Shown here: piece after piece, positions 6,748-16,404 of the stretch
How positions within the stretch are numbered: the first letter of the stretch is position 1
How the letters are laid out: each line of letters opens with the position of its first letter
Assembly: GCF_014706615.1 (NCBI RefSeq)
Contig: NZ_CP054877.1
Coordinates: 310,001-374,000 of the forward strand
Origin: Candidatus Vesicomyosocius sp. SY067_SCS001
GTDB taxonomy: Bacteria; Pseudomonadota; Gammaproteobacteria; PS1; Pseudothioglobaceae
Direction of reading: 5' to 3'
DNA length: 64,000 nt
Position numbers and translations under genes: made by a program
Notes under the pieces: generated by a model
Told to the model about the DNA's origin: nothing
Databases searched by the model: none
The model's input: only the letters and a program-made list of their open reading frames with translations

Positions 6748-7419
6748 ATGAAGGTTAGAATAACTTTAAAAGTAAGTGGTGTAGATGCACAAAGTTTTTT
6801 GCAGGGACAATTGAGCAATGATATTGCTGCCATTAGAGAAAATGAGTGGCAATTAAATGCGTATTGTCAGCATCAGGGAAAAGTGATTGCTCTGTTTTGG
6901 GTTACTAAATATAAAAATGATTTTTACTTGAATTTTCCTAAAAGTTTACAAGATAAAGTCTTCAAACATCTGCATATGTTTGTATTAATGTCGGATGTTG
7001 AAATAGTACAAACCTCTTTTAATACTTATCCACCTATTAATGTAATGAAACATCCTGAAGTGTATTTAATAACTAGTGAAAAATTTGTACCACAAGAGTT
7101 AAATTTAGATATTAATGAGGTTGGGGTTAATTTTTCTAAAGGCTGTTATCCTGGACAAGAAGTAGTTGCGCGTTTACATTATTTAGGTAAATCTAAGCGT
7201 CGTATGCGACTATTTAGATGTGAACAAATACTGAAAGTAGGCGATAAATTAATTGCACTTGATTCAAAATCAGTAAAGGCATCAGGCATAGTAGTTCGTT
7301 GTATAAAATCATTTGGTAAATTATTGTATTTGGCAACGATTGAGGTTAAATATCAAGATAGCGATATTATATTGAATAATTCTAATGACGCCAAATTCAC
7401 AAGGATTAAAAATGATTAA
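6748..7419 (+). CDS. ygfZ: YgfZ/GcvT-like tetrahydrofolate-binding Fe-S maintenance protein (short form)
   Basis: The ATG at 6748 is chosen because the protein then begins with a family-like start (MKVRITLKVSG). The longer frame from TTG at 6685 would be encoded inside the inverted repeat. The 223-residue product has VSGVDAQSFLQGQLSNDI at the N-terminus and the signature K-G-C-Y-P-G-Q-E near residue 131. YgfZ helps assembly or repair of some iron-sulfur enzymes using folate. E. coli YgfZ has 326 residues, so about 100 residues, mainly central and C-terminal, are missing. The last bases overlap the nhaD start. Confidence 0.8.
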   Translation: MKVRITLKVSGVDAQSFLQGQLSNDIAAIRENEWQLNAYCQHQGKVIALFWVTKYKNDFYLNFPKSLQDKVFKHLHMFVLMSDVEIVQTSFNTYPPINVMKHPEVYLITSEKFVPQELNLDINEVGVNFSKGCYPGQEVVARLHYLGKSKRRMRLFRCEQILKVGDKLIALDSKSVKASGIVVRCIKSFGKLLYLATIEVKYQDSDIILNNSNDAKFTRIKND

Positions 7420-8782
7420 ATTATGTACATTTTTGTCCATGCTTTTATCTATGAATGTTTTTGCAACTAGCGAGCCGCCGCTAGATCTAACCATTCATTG
7501 GGTGGGCTATACGTCACTTATTTTATTTGTATTGGCTTATATTTTAGTAATGGTAGAGGAATTTACTCATTTTAGAAAATCTAAACCTGTGATTCTAGTG
7601 GCGGGCGTTATTTGGGGGTTAATTGGTTGGATGTATACTAGCCAAGGATTACCATACTTTGCTGAAGTAGCACTTAGGCATAATATATTAGAATATACAG
7701 AACTATTCTTATTCTTATTAGTGGCAATGACTTACATTGAGGCCATGCGAGAAAGGCATGTATTTGAAGCGCTTAAAGTTTGGTTAATTAATAAAGGCTT
7801 AACTTTTAGACAACTTTTCTGGTTAACAGGATTTTTAGCTTTTTTTATTTCTCCAATTGCTGATAATTTAACTACAGCACTTATTATGGGCGCTGTGGTA
7901 TTAGCAGTAGGTGCAGGTAATCCTCGTTTTGTTACTATTTCTTTTATTAATATTGTTGTAGCTGCTAATGCAGGCGGTGTATTTAGTCCGTTTGGCGATA
8001 TTACTACGCTAATGGTATGGCAAAATGGCATTGTTGGGTTTACTCAATTTTTTAGTTTGTTTGTACCGTCTCTGATTAATTTCGTTGTACCTGCATCTAT
8101 TATGCATTTTTCTATTAAAAATGAAATGACTACAAGTAATCAAAGTAAAGTCAATATTAAATTAGGTGGTATTATTATTCTTCTTCTTTTTATTGTTACT
8201 ATTATTACAGCAGTTAGTTTTCATAATTTTTTACATTTACCACCAGCAATGGGAATGATGACAGGTTTGAGTTATCTTATGATTGCTGCTTATTTTATTC
8301 GTCAATCTGAGTGCAAGTCACAACAAGAAGGATTTGATGTATTTAGAAAAGTTGCAAATGCAGAATGGGATACCCTGTTGTTTTTCTTTGGAGTAATTGT
8401 AAGTGTTGGTGGATTAGGGTTTATAGGTTATTTAACATTAGCTTCTGAAGCGATGTATTTATCTTTAGGAGCAACTTATGCTAACATTTTAATAGGTGTT
8501 TTGTCTGCTATTGTAGATAATATTCCAGTTATGTTTGCAGTATTAACCATGAATCCTGATATGTCATTAGGACAGTGGTTATTAGTAACTCTCACAACAG
8601 GGGTGGGTGGTAGCTTATTTTCAATTGGCTCTGCTGCAGGTGTGGCATTAATGGGTCAATCAAATGGGCTTTATACATTTGTATCACATCTTAGGTGGAC
8701 AGGTGTGATTGTACTAGGCTATGGTTTAAGTATTGGTGCACATATATTAATGAATGCCGCTTTATTTGATGTACCAGTTTGA
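7412..8782 (+). CDS. nhaD: Na+/H+ antiporter NhaD
   Basis: Start at ATG 7412, six bases after AAGGA (7401-7405); an ATG at 7385 in frame lacks such a signal. The 456-residue protein begins with a signal-like hydrophobic segment followed by about a dozen membrane spans. NhaD hallmarks are ISPIADNLTTAL (the conserved DN) and SPFGDITTLMVWQ. It exchanges sodium or lithium for protons across the inner membrane and supports salt and pH homeostasis in a marine setting. It overlaps ygfZ by eight bases and coaX by about fourteen, indicating one transcript. Confidence 0.94.
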   Translation: MIKLCTFLSMLLSMNVFATSEPPLDLTIHWVGYTSLILFVLAYILVMVEEFTHFRKSKPVILVAGVIWGLIGWMYTSQGLPYFAEVALRHNILEYTELFLFLLVAMTYIEAMRERHVFEALKVWLINKGLTFRQLFWLTGFLAFFISPIADNLTTALIMGAVVLAVGAGNPRFVTISFINIVVAANAGGVFSPFGDITTLMVWQNGIVGFTQFFSLFVPSLINFVVPASIMHFSIKNEMTTSNQSKVNIKLGGIIILLLFIVTIITAVSFHNFLHLPPAMGMMTGLSYLMIAAYFIRQSECKSQQEGFDVFRKVANAEWDTLLFFFGVIVSVGGLGFIGYLTLASEAMYLSLGATYANILIGVLSAIVDNIPVMFAVLTMNPDMSLGQWLLVTLTTGVGGSLFSIGSAAGVALMGQSNGLYTFVSHLRWTGVIVLGYGLSIGAHILMNAALFDVPV

Positions 8783-9473
8783 GTCTTATTTATTGGTTGA
8801 TATTGGTAATACTAGTATTAAGTGGTGTTTAAATGGTAAAATTAATTCAGCTTTTATTACAAAATTTAACATAACTCAATTACCAAAAGTAGATAAAATT
8901 TTTGCTAGTTGCGTGGGTGATTGTTATATATTAGACGATCTAAATAATACTCATTTTGTTAAAACTGAACGTGTATTCAATTCTGTAGAATGTGGTTATC
9001 AAATTCCATCTACATTAGGCTCTGATCGTTGGTTAGCAATGTTAGCTAGTATAGAACATTATCCTAAACAAAATTTGCTTATTATTGATGCGGGTAGCGC
9101 ACTCACTTTTGACTTATTATTAGCTAATGGTAAACACCAAGGAGGGCTTATTATGCCTGGTTTGAGTGTATTAAGACGTAGCTTTACTCAGTTTTCTAAT
9201 AATATCCAACAGTTATCTTTAGGCCTTACTGCAAACAACACTCAAGAAGGTTGGTTAATTGGTACTAGCCAGATGTTGATGAGTGTTATTAACACACAAA
9301 TTGAACAACATTTGAATAATTATAGTAATTTAGTTGTTGTGTTGACAGGTGGTGATGCTAAGATAATTGCATTAAAGCTTCATTGTCAAGTTAAACTTCA
9401 TCAAAACTTAGTGTTAGAAGGTTTATCTAGCTATGTGCAAGCATATAAAACGTTGCACTCAGTCTTGGTATAA
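8769..9473 (+). CDS. coaX: Type III pantothenate kinase
   Basis: CoaX phosphorylates pantothenate, the first step of coenzyme A synthesis. The ASKHA-fold phosphate motif VDIGNTSIKW lies near the N-terminus. LGSDRWLAMLA, IIDAGSALTFDLL (catalytic Asp region) and HQGGLIMPGL follow in family order. The start is uncertain: ATG 8769 is preferred over ATG 8754, and both lie inside nhaD. The length is about 234 residues. Together with coaD at 29318 it shows CoA synthesis is kept. Confidence 0.92.
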   Translation: MYQFESYLLVDIGNTSIKWCLNGKINSAFITKFNITQLPKVDKIFASCVGDCYILDDLNNTHFVKTERVFNSVECGYQIPSTLGSDRWLAMLASIEHYPKQNLLIIDAGSALTFDLLLANGKHQGGLIMPGLSVLRRSFTQFSNNIQQLSLGLTANNTQEGWLIGTSQMLMSVINTQIEQHLNNYSNLVVVLTGGDAKIIALKLHCQVKLHQNLVLEGLSSYVQAYKTLHSVLV

Positions 9474-9474
9474 T
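9466..9474 (+). promoter_or_regulatory. Extended -10 promoter for trpS
   Basis: TGGTATAAT at 9466-9474 is a complete extended -10 element. It overlaps the coaX stop codon and lies 31 bases before the trpS start. A -35 box is not obvious. Confidence 0.5.
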
Positions 9475-9504
9475 TTACTTATTTAATTTAAGTAAAGATA
9501 AATA

Positions 9505-10701
9505 ATGCAAGACAGACGGGTTTTATCAGGCATGCGACCTACAGGACAGCTTCATTTAGGTCATTATCATGGCGTTTTGAAAAATTGGCTAGTGCTTCAA
9601 AATGAATACGATTCTTATTTTTTTGTGGCTGATTGGCATGCATTTACTACGCATTATGCAGACAATATGAATTTAAATGTCAATGTTATAGAAATGGTAG
9701 TTGATTGGCTTGCTACTGGTATTAACCCAAACACTTCAACAATTTTTGTACAATCCAAGGTACCTGAACATTCAGAACTACATTTATTGCTTTCTATGTC
9801 AACACCTTTGAGTTGGTTGGAACGAGTGCCTTCATATAAGGACCAACAACTTAAATTACATATTAAAGATTTAGCAACTTATGGATTTTTGGGTTATCCA
9901 TTATTGCAAAGCGCAGATATTTTAATTTATAAAGCTGGACTTGTACCAGTTGGCGAAGACCAAGTGGCTCATATTGAATTCACACGTGAGGTAGCTAGAC
10001 GCTTTAATCATCTTTATGGTCGTGAAGTTGATTTTGAAAAAAAAGCTGAAATTAGTATTAATAAAATGGGTAAAAAACAGGCTAAAACATACCGGTTACT
10101 ACGTAAAACATATCAAGAAACAGGTGATGATGAGGCTTTGATAAAAGCTCATGCTTTGTTACAACAACAAAATATTACTCTTGGCGATAGAGAAAGACTT
10201 TCAGGTTATATTGAAGGTGTAGGTAGAATTATATTACCTGAGCCTGAATTATTATTAACTAAAGCCTCAAAAATGCCTGGATTAGATGGTCAAAAAATGA
10301 GTAAATCTTATTGCAATACAATTTCCTTGCGAGATACCCCTAAACAAATACAAGTTAAAATTAAACGTATGCCAACTGATCCTGCTAGAATTAAAATAAT
10401 TAATACAGGCAACCCACAAAAGTGTCCAGTGTGGAAACTACATGAAGTGTATTCAAATAAATCAATCTGTGATTGGGTAGTTGAAGGTTGTACTAAAGCC
10501 AAATTTGGTTGTATAGAATGTAAGCAGCCTATTATTAATGCTATTGAAGAAGAGTTAACCCCTATGCAAGAACGTATTGCTAAGTATCAGTCAGATCCAG
10601 AACTTATTAAACAAATTATTTTTGAAGGTTCTGAGAAAGCTAGAAGTATTGCTAAGGAAACTATGATAGAAGTGCGGGAAGCAATGGGTATTAATTACTA
10701 A
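9505..10701 (+). CDS. trpS: Tryptophanyl-tRNA synthetase
   Basis: A class I aminoacyl-tRNA synthetase charging tRNA-Trp. The HIGH-like motif is HLGHYHG near residue 17, and the KMSKS motif is in GQKMSKSYCN near residue 265. At 398 residues it is longer than the 334 residues of E. coli TrpS. The extra length is in the segment between the catalytic half and KMSKS (about 165-225), as in the longer beta/gamma-proteobacterial form. Two bases separate it from rluB. Confidence 0.95.
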   Translation: MQDRRVLSGMRPTGQLHLGHYHGVLKNWLVLQNEYDSYFFVADWHAFTTHYADNMNLNVNVIEMVVDWLATGINPNTSTIFVQSKVPEHSELHLLLSMSTPLSWLERVPSYKDQQLKLHIKDLATYGFLGYPLLQSADILIYKAGLVPVGEDQVAHIEFTREVARRFNHLYGREVDFEKKAEISINKMGKKQAKTYRLLRKTYQETGDDEALIKAHALLQQQNITLGDRERLSGYIEGVGRIILPEPELLLTKASKMPGLDGQKMSKSYCNTISLRDTPKQIQVKIKRMPTDPARIKIINTGNPQKCPVWKLHEVYSNKSICDWVVEGCTKAKFGCIECKQPIINAIEEELTPMQERIAKYQSDPELIKQIIFEGSEKARSIAKETMIEVREAMGINY

Positions 10702-10703
10702 TC

Positions 10704-11429
10704 ATGGTTAACAGGCTACAAAAACTTATTGCAAATGCTGGTTATGGTTCTCGTCGTTGGGTGGAATGTTTAATTGAGCAAGGACGTATTGAGGTTAATA
10801 ATAAAATTGCCATTATTGGTGATAAGGCTGAAATAACCAGTCGTGTTAAAATTGATGGACGGAAGATTGATTTAAGTCGCTACGTTGAACAAGAAACAAA
10901 AGTTATTATTTTGAATAAGCAAGCAGGGGTTATTTGTTCAAACAGAGACGATAAAGGACGTAAGAGTGTTTATAGTTTTTTACCTAAAGAGTCACGCTGG
11001 ATTATGGTGGGACGTCTTGATTTAAATACATCTGGTTTGTTATTTTTTACTAATAATGGTGATTTAGCTAATAAACTTATGCATCCTAGCTCAGAAATTG
11101 ACAGAGAGTATGCTGTTAGGGTTTTAGGTCAAGTTAAGAATAAGGATTTAAAAAAACTCACTCAAGGTATTGAATTTGATGGTGGATTTGCTAAATTTAA
11201 CCAAATAACACTTGGTGGGGGTGGAGGTGCTAATCGATGGTATAAAGTTGTACTTAGAGAAGGTAAGAAACGTGAAGTAAGGCGTTTGTGGGAGGTTTTA
11301 GGATTTAAGGTATCACGTCTTATCCGTATTCGTTTTGGAGAAATTTGGTTGCCTGATAATCTTAAGGCTAATCAATATGATTACTTAAAACCTGTACAAA
11401 TAAAGTTATTGTTTAATGCTGTGGAGTGA
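10704..11429 (+). CDS. rluB: 23S rRNA pseudouridine synthase RluB (RsuA family)
   Basis: A 241-residue enzyme with an N-terminal S4 domain (about residues 3-60) and the RsuA-family catalytic motif GRLDLNTSGLL near residue 109. KKREVRRLWEVLGF and VSRLIRIRFG are typical of RluB/RluE. RluB modifies U2605 of 23S rRNA. It is translated immediately after trpS. In many gammaproteobacteria scpA and scpB lie between these genes; here they are absent. Confidence 0.88.
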   Translation: MVNRLQKLIANAGYGSRRWVECLIEQGRIEVNNKIAIIGDKAEITSRVKIDGRKIDLSRYVEQETKVIILNKQAGVICSNRDDKGRKSVYSFLPKESRWIMVGRLDLNTSGLLFFTNNGDLANKLMHPSSEIDREYAVRVLGQVKNKDLKKLTQGIEFDGGFAKFNQITLGGGGGANRWYKVVLREGKKREVRRLWEVLGFKVSRLIRIRFGEIWLPDNLKANQYDYLKPVQIKLLFNAVE

Positions 11430-11476
11430 TATTTTAATTCTTAATATTATTTTAATTCTTAATATTATTTTAATTT
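11429..11476. repeat. 18-bp tandem repeat, about 2.7 copies
   Basis: The unit TTAATATTATTTTAATTC occurs at 11441-11458 and again at 11459-11476 with one change at the last base. A partial copy precedes it at 11429-11440. It lies in the 154-bp gap between rluB and ileS and probably arose by slippage. Confidence 0.85.
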
Positions 11477-11547
11477 TTATAGGTTTGTAAAAAATCTATT
11501 TTATTTTAGTAGTGGATTATCTGTTTTTAAAATTTAGTACTATCACG

Positions 11548-11553
11548 TATAAT
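11548..11553 (+). promoter_or_regulatory. Possible -10 box for ileS
   Basis: A perfect TATAAT lies 31 bases before the ileS start, at a suitable distance. The upstream TTTTAA/TGTTTT region is a poor -35 match, so the call is tentative. Confidence 0.35.
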
Positions 11554-11583
11554 TGTGCTTCTAATCTTTATTTTTAAGAGTTA

Positions 11584-14433
11584 ATGTCTGATTATAAATC
11601 TAGTTTAAATCTTCCATATACCCAGTTTTCTATGAAGGCAAATCTTGCTAATCGAGAAGGTAAGTTTTTAAAAAAATGGCAAAATGATAGGCTTTATGAT
11701 CAAATTCGCAAACAAAATGACGGTAAACCAAAATTTGTTTTACATGATGGTCCTATTTATGCAAATGGCGATATTCATATTGGTCATGCGGTTAATAAAG
11801 TTTTAAAAGATATGGTTGTTAAATCAAAATCTTTATCAGGATTTGATGCGCCATATGTTCCAGGTTGGGACTGTCATGGATTGCCGATTGAGCTTAATGT
11901 TGAAAAAGAATATGGTAAAGTAGGTATTAATATTGATGTCAATACTTTTAGATACAAATGTAGAGAATATGCTGATAAACAAGTAACAAGGCAGAGTCAA
12001 GATTTTCAACGTTTAGGTATTCTAAGTGATTGGGATAATCCATATTTAACTAAAGATTTTAAATATGAGGCTGATATTGTACGTGCTTTAGGTCAAGTTG
12101 TTAAAAATAGACATGTTTATAAAGGTCATAAGCCTTTACATTGGTGCACCGAATGTGGTTCTGCTTTAGCAGAGGCAGAGGTTGAATACAAAAATAAACA
12201 ATCAGAAGCAATTGATGTTAAATTTAGAATTATTGAGGATTGGGTCTTTAATGTAAAAAAACCAGTTTCAGTTGTAATTTGGACAACAACGCCTTGGACG
12301 TTATCTGCTAATGAAGCCGTAGCACTTCATTCAGAGTTGAATTATGTGTTGGTTGATGTCGGCAGTGAATATTTATTACTTTCTCAATCCTTAGTAGTGG
12401 ATTCAATTAGTCGTTATGATATTGAAGTTACCATCGGTGAACGGATGTTTTCTAGTAGTGAATTAGAAGGATTAAAAGTACAACATCCGTTCTACGATAA
12501 GCAAATACCTATTATTTTGAGTGATCATGTAACCGATGATTCTGGTACAGGTGCGGTGCATATTGCACCTGCACATGGTCAAGAAGATTTTATTGTTGGG
12601 TTAAAATATAATTTACCTGTTGATTGTCTAGTAGATGCTAAAGGGGTATTTTTTAAAGAAGTTTTACTTTTAGGTGGTCAGTTTATTTTTAAAGCCAATG
12701 CCAGTGTGATTAGAATTCTTAAACAGACTAACACATTAGTTAAGCATGAGTCATTAACGCATTCTTATCCACATTGTTGGCGACACAAAATTCCTATTAT
12801 TTTTAGAGTAACGTCTCAGTGGTTTATTTCTATGCAACAAAATGGTCTTAAAGATGTCGTTAATAGTGAAATCCAAAAAGTACAGTGGATACCCCATTGG
12901 AGTAAGAAACGTATTGAACTGATGGTGGGTAATCGTCCCGATTGGTGTATTTCTCGTCAAAGATTTTGGGGTGTTCCAATTACTTTATTTGTACATAAAA
13001 AAACAGGAGAGTTACATCCAAATACTCAAATGTTGTTTGTTTATATTGCAAATAGAATCGAACAAGAAGGTGTTGAAGCTTGGTTTAAATCTGACACTAA
13101 AGATTTTATTGGTGATGATGTTAATGATTATGACAAAATTACAGATATACTTGATGTTTGGTTTGATTCAGGCATGAGTCATTTTGCAGTATTAAAAGTA
13201 AGAAAGGAATTATCTAATGTGGCTGATTTATATTTAGAAGGTTCAGATCAGCATCGAGGTTGGTTTCAATCATCACTAATATCTTCAGTTGCTATTAATA
13301 AAAAAGCACCTTATAAAAACGTATTAACCCACGGTTTTGTTGTTGATAAAGACGGTAAGAAGATGTCTAAGTCTCTTGGTAATATTATAAGCCCTCAAAA
13401 AATAGTTAATAACGTAGGGGCGGATATTTTACGCTTATGGATTGCTAGCACCGATTATACGGGGGAAATGACTGTATCCGATGAAATTCTATCACGTTCT
13501 GCTGATTCATATCGCCGTATTCGTAATACTATGCGTTTTATGCTAGCAAATATGAATGGTTTTACTCAAAAGAATTTAGTAGATATGAAAGCAATGTTAG
13601 ATTTGGATCGTTGGATTGTTGCTAAAACGCAAAAAATACAAGAAGAAATTATTAAAAATTACGACACTTACCAATTTCATTATATTGTTAAGTCTATTAA
13701 TAATTTTTGTTCTAATGATTTGGGCGGTTTTTACTTGGATATTATTAAAGATCGTCAGTATACCACGCAAAAAAATTCACCAGCAAGGCATAGTGCTCAA
13801 ACTGCTCTGTATCATATTACTCAAATGATGGTACGCTGGTTGAGTCCTATTTTAAGTTTTACTTCTGAGGAAATTTGGCAAGAATTAGCACCAAATAATA
13901 AGAGTATTTTTTTGCAAGAGTGGTATCTACAAGGAGATACTATTGATAATATTATTTATGGAACTATGATGATTTCAGATATTTCTCAAGAACAAGATGA
14001 AGGATTTGAGAAATCTAATGATATTTTTACAAGTATTAATATAGCAAGGGTAATTTCTCCTACTATTCGTCAAGCAATTGAAAAACTTAGAAAAGATAAA
14101 GTTTTGGGTTCTTCATTAGAAGCGGAAGTAGATATATATTGTAATCTTAAGGTTAAAGAAAAATTATCGAAGTTTGGTGAAGAACTTAGATTTATGTTTA
14201 TTACTTCTGATGTTCGTTTACATTCTTTTGAAGAAAAGCCTAATAATGCAATTGAAGTAAATAGCGATGTATTACAACAAGCGGCTATTGTTGTTGTAAA
14301 AAGTGAGCATTTGAAGTGTGTGCGTTGTTGGCATCATAGAAAAGATGTAGGAAGTAATATTAAGCATTCAGAACTTTGTTGTCGTTGTGTTGAGAATGTA
14401 GATGGAGATGGTGAAGTAAGGAAATTTGCTTAA
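11584..14433 (+). CDS. ileS: Isoleucyl-tRNA synthetase
   Basis: A 949-residue class I synthetase of normal bacterial length. It has the HIGH motif in [11 protein letters not shown] near residue 63, the editing (CP1) domain with [11 protein letters not shown], and KMSKS in [11 protein letters not shown] near residue 598. The C-terminal zinc-binding module has four cysteines (CVRCWHHR ... CCRC). It charges tRNA-Ile and edits misactivated valine. The stop codon is directly followed by the aroB ATG, so the two genes are probably translationally coupled. Confidence 0.97.
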   Translation: MSDYKSSLNLPYTQFSMKANLANREGKFLKKWQNDRLYDQIRKQNDGKPKFVLHDGPIYANGDIHIGHAVNKVLKDMVVKSKSLSGFDAPYVPGWDCHGLPIELNVEKEYGKVGINIDVNTFRYKCREYADKQVTRQSQDFQRLGILSDWDNPYLTKDFKYEADIVRALGQVVKNRHVYKGHKPLHWCTECGSALAEAEVEYKNKQSEAIDVKFRIIEDWVFNVKKPVSVVIWTTTPWTLSANEAVALHSELNYVLVDVGSEYLLLSQSLVVDSISRYDIEVTIGERMFSSSELEGLKVQHPFYDKQIPIILSDHVTDDSGTGAVHIAPAHGQEDFIVGLKYNLPVDCLVDAKGVFFKEVLLLGGQFIFKANASVIRILKQTNTLVKHESLTHSYPHCWRHKIPIIFRVTSQWFISMQQNGLKDVVNSEIQKVQWIPHWSKKRIELMVGNRPDWCISRQRFWGVPITLFVHKKTGELHPNTQMLFVYIANRIEQEGVEAWFKSDTKDFIGDDVNDYDKITDILDVWFDSGMSHFAVLKVRKELSNVADLYLEGSDQHRGWFQSSLISSVAINKKAPYKNVLTHGFVVDKDGKKMSKSLGNIISPQKIVNNVGADILRLWIASTDYTGEMTVSDEILSRSADSYRRIRNTMRFMLANMNGFTQKNLVDMKAMLDLDRWIVAKTQKIQEEIIKNYDTYQFHYIVKSINNFCSNDLGGFYLDIIKDRQYTTQKNSPARHSAQTALYHITQMMVRWLSPILSFTSEEIWQELAPNNKSIFLQEWYLQGDTIDNIIYGTMMISDISQEQDEGFEKSNDIFTSINIARVISPTIRQAIEKLRKDKVLGSSLEAEVDIYCNLKVKEKLSKFGEELRFMFITSDVRLHSFEEKPNNAIEVNSDVLQQAAIVVVKSEHLKCVRCWHHRKDVGSNIKHSELCCRCVENVDGDGEVRKFA

Positions 14434-15516
14434 ATGAAAATACTTAATCTTGACTTGGGAAATAAATCCTATCCAATATATATTGGTCAGAACTTATTGT
14501 TAAAAGGTGAGTTACTGACAAAATATATTAGTGGTAAGCAAGTTATGATTGTTACTAATACGACAGTAGCGCCTTTGTATCTTAAAAAGGTACAAAATTT
14601 AGTTTCATCGTTTGAACTTGCACAAGTAATTTTGCCAGATGGTGAAAAATATAAGACACTTGGTACGATTAATTGTATTTTCAGTGCACTACTTGAAAAT
14701 AGATTTGATCGTAGTTGTACATTAATTGCTCTTGGTGGTGGTGTAGTAGGTGATATGACTGGATTTGTAGCTGCCAGCTATCAACGTGGTGTTAATTTTA
14801 TTCAAATTCCAACGACGTTATTATCCCAAGTAGATTCTAGTGTAGGTGGAAAAACAGGTGTTAATCATAGGCTTGGCAAGAATATGATTGGAGCTTTTCA
14901 TCAGCCAAAATGTGTACTGATTGATATAGATACGCTTGACACCTTGGATAATCAACAATACTCATCAGGTATGGCTGAAGTAATCAAGTATGGTTTATTA
15001 ATAGAATATTTAAATTTTTTCAACTTCTTGCAAGAAAATATTAAAGATTTAATGGATAGAAAAAAGTCTTTAATAATTGAAATGATTTATCAGTCGTGTC
15101 AACATAAAATCAATATTGTTGCTCAAGATGAGTTAGAAACGGGTAAACGTACTTTATTAAATCTTGGACATACTTTTGGTCATGCAATTGAAAATACGCT
15201 TGGTTATGGTACTTTTTTGCATGGTGAGGCAATTTCAGTGGGTATATTAATGGCAACAAAGCTGTCTCAGTTTGAAGGATATTTGTCTAGTAAACAAGTC
15301 GCTAAGATTCAAGATTTATTAGAAAAAGCCAATTTGCCTATCTCTATTGTTGGTAAAATAGACGCTTCTGCTTTTATGAAAGCAATGCTAGTTGATAAGA
15401 AGGTAATTAATGGCAATATTCGTCTGATTTTATTGAAAAGATTAGGTCAAGCATTTATCTGTGATAATTATAATAATCATCTCTTAGATCAAGTGGTTGA
15501 TGAATTTTGCCAGTAG
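14434..15516 (+). CDS. aroB: 3-dehydroquinate synthase
   Basis: A 360-residue NAD- and zinc-dependent enzyme converting DAHP to 3-dehydroquinate in the shikimate pathway. NAD-binding features include DGEKYKT and GGGVVGDMTGF. Metal ligands are present in GMAEVIKYG, LGHTFGHAIE and LHGEAISVG, and the substrate lysine is in SSVGGKTGVN. It is full length. Gene order ileS-aroB-unknown-gatCAB on one strand with minimal gaps suggests a long transcript. Its presence shows that chorismate synthesis is retained. Confidence 0.97.
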   Translation: MKILNLDLGNKSYPIYIGQNLLLKGELLTKYISGKQVMIVTNTTVAPLYLKKVQNLVSSFELAQVILPDGEKYKTLGTINCIFSALLENRFDRSCTLIALGGGVVGDMTGFVAASYQRGVNFIQIPTTLLSQVDSSVGGKTGVNHRLGKNMIGAFHQPKCVLIDIDTLDTLDNQQYSSGMAEVIKYGLLIEYLNFFNFLQENIKDLMDRKKSLIIEMIYQSCQHKINIVAQDELETGKRTLLNLGHTFGHAIENTLGYGTFLHGEAISVGILMATKLSQFEGYLSSKQVAKIQDLLEKANLPISIVGKIDASAFMKAMLVDKKVINGNIRLILLKRLGQAFICDNYNNHLLDQVVDEFCQ

Positions 15517-15522
15517 GATAAT

Positions 15523-16113
15523 ATGATGGATAAAAATAAACTAAAGGTTGGAGATGATGAGGTAATGATTACTTCTAGTATTTCAGATTTAGAAAAGATG
15601 CTTGAAAGTGTTGAAAAACATGCAGATCAACGCACTGACACTAAGTTTGAAAAGTTTTTTTTGCCAGCACTTGCAGTATTTAGCGCTATTATTATGGGGT
15701 TCTTTGTTGTGATTTATTCAATTACTTCGGATATGACACGTTTAGCCAACTCAATGGATCCAGATATGGGTGATAATATGTCATCTATGGTCAAAAGTAT
15801 TGATAGCCTGTCATATACTGTTGGGAAAATGACTACTTCTGTAGCTTATATGCAAAAAGATTTTCAACAAGTCAATAAAAATATGAATATTATTGCTAGC
15901 AAGCTTGATAATTTAGATTCTATTGCAGCAGATTTAACGCAAGTAAGTTTGAAGATGGATGTTTTAGAGCCAATGCTTATCAATATGGAGAAGATGAACA
16001 AAAATATGGCAATCATGCAAAATTCTATGCAATGGATGCGGCGTGATTTAAATATTTTACGCTCCTCATTTTCTAAACCGCTTAGAATTTTTAATAGTAT
16101 TCCGATGTTGTAG
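15523..16113 (+). CDS. Hypothetical single-pass membrane protein with coiled coil
   Basis: A 196-residue protein of unknown function. A charged N-terminus (1-42) is followed by one membrane span at about 46-68. A long periplasmic or cytoplasmic tail rich in Met, Ser, Asn and Asp then looks like a heptad coiled coil (about 80-180). AGGA overlaps the aroB stop and serves as Shine-Dalgarno. An ATG-ATG pair marks the start. It lies between aroB and gatC. The topology recalls methyl-accepting or septum-associated coiled-coil proteins, but no known domain is visible. Confidence 0.8.
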   Translation: MMDKNKLKVGDDEVMITSSISDLEKMLESVEKHADQRTDTKFEKFFLPALAVFSAIIMGFFVVIYSITSDMTRLANSMDPDMGDNMSSMVKSIDSLSYTVGKMTTSVAYMQKDFQQVNKNMNIIASKLDNLDSIAADLTQVSLKMDVLEPMLINMEKMNKNMAIMQNSMQWMRRDLNILRSSFSKPLRIFNSIPML

Positions 16114-16115
16114 TT

Positions 16116-16403
16116 GTGTTATTATCTGAAAATCAGGTAAGTCAAATTGCTAATCTAGCATGTTTATCATTAAATAAGGCACAACTTAAGGATAACACAC
16201 AAAACTTAAATGCTATTTCTAGTTTAGTTGAGCAATTGGCTAATGTTGAGACTAATGGTGTTGAACCAATGTCGCATCCATTACATACGTTCCAACGTCT
16301 TAGAGAAGATGTTGTTTCTGAGGAAGAGCAGTTAGCATTGTTTCAATCAATTGCACCAGAAATTAGAAATGGCTATTATTTAGTGCCTACTGTTATTAAA
16401 TAA
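16116..16403 (+). CDS. gatC: Asp-tRNA(Asn)/Glu-tRNA(Gln) amidotransferase subunit C
   Basis: A 95-residue GatC that stabilises the GatAB amidotransferase. [18 protein letters not shown] at the N-terminus and the EPMSHPL motif are typical. The start is GTG, two bases after the preceding stop codon; there is no ATG option. With gatA and gatB following directly it forms the complete gatCAB operon. GatCAB makes Gln-tRNA and/or Asn-tRNA by transamidation when glnS or asnS is missing. Confidence 0.94.
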   Translation: MLLSENQVSQIANLACLSLNKAQLKDNTQNLNAISSLVEQLANVETNGVEPMSHPLHTFQRLREDVVSEEEQLALFQSIAPEIRNGYYLVPTVIK

Positions 16404-16404
16404 T

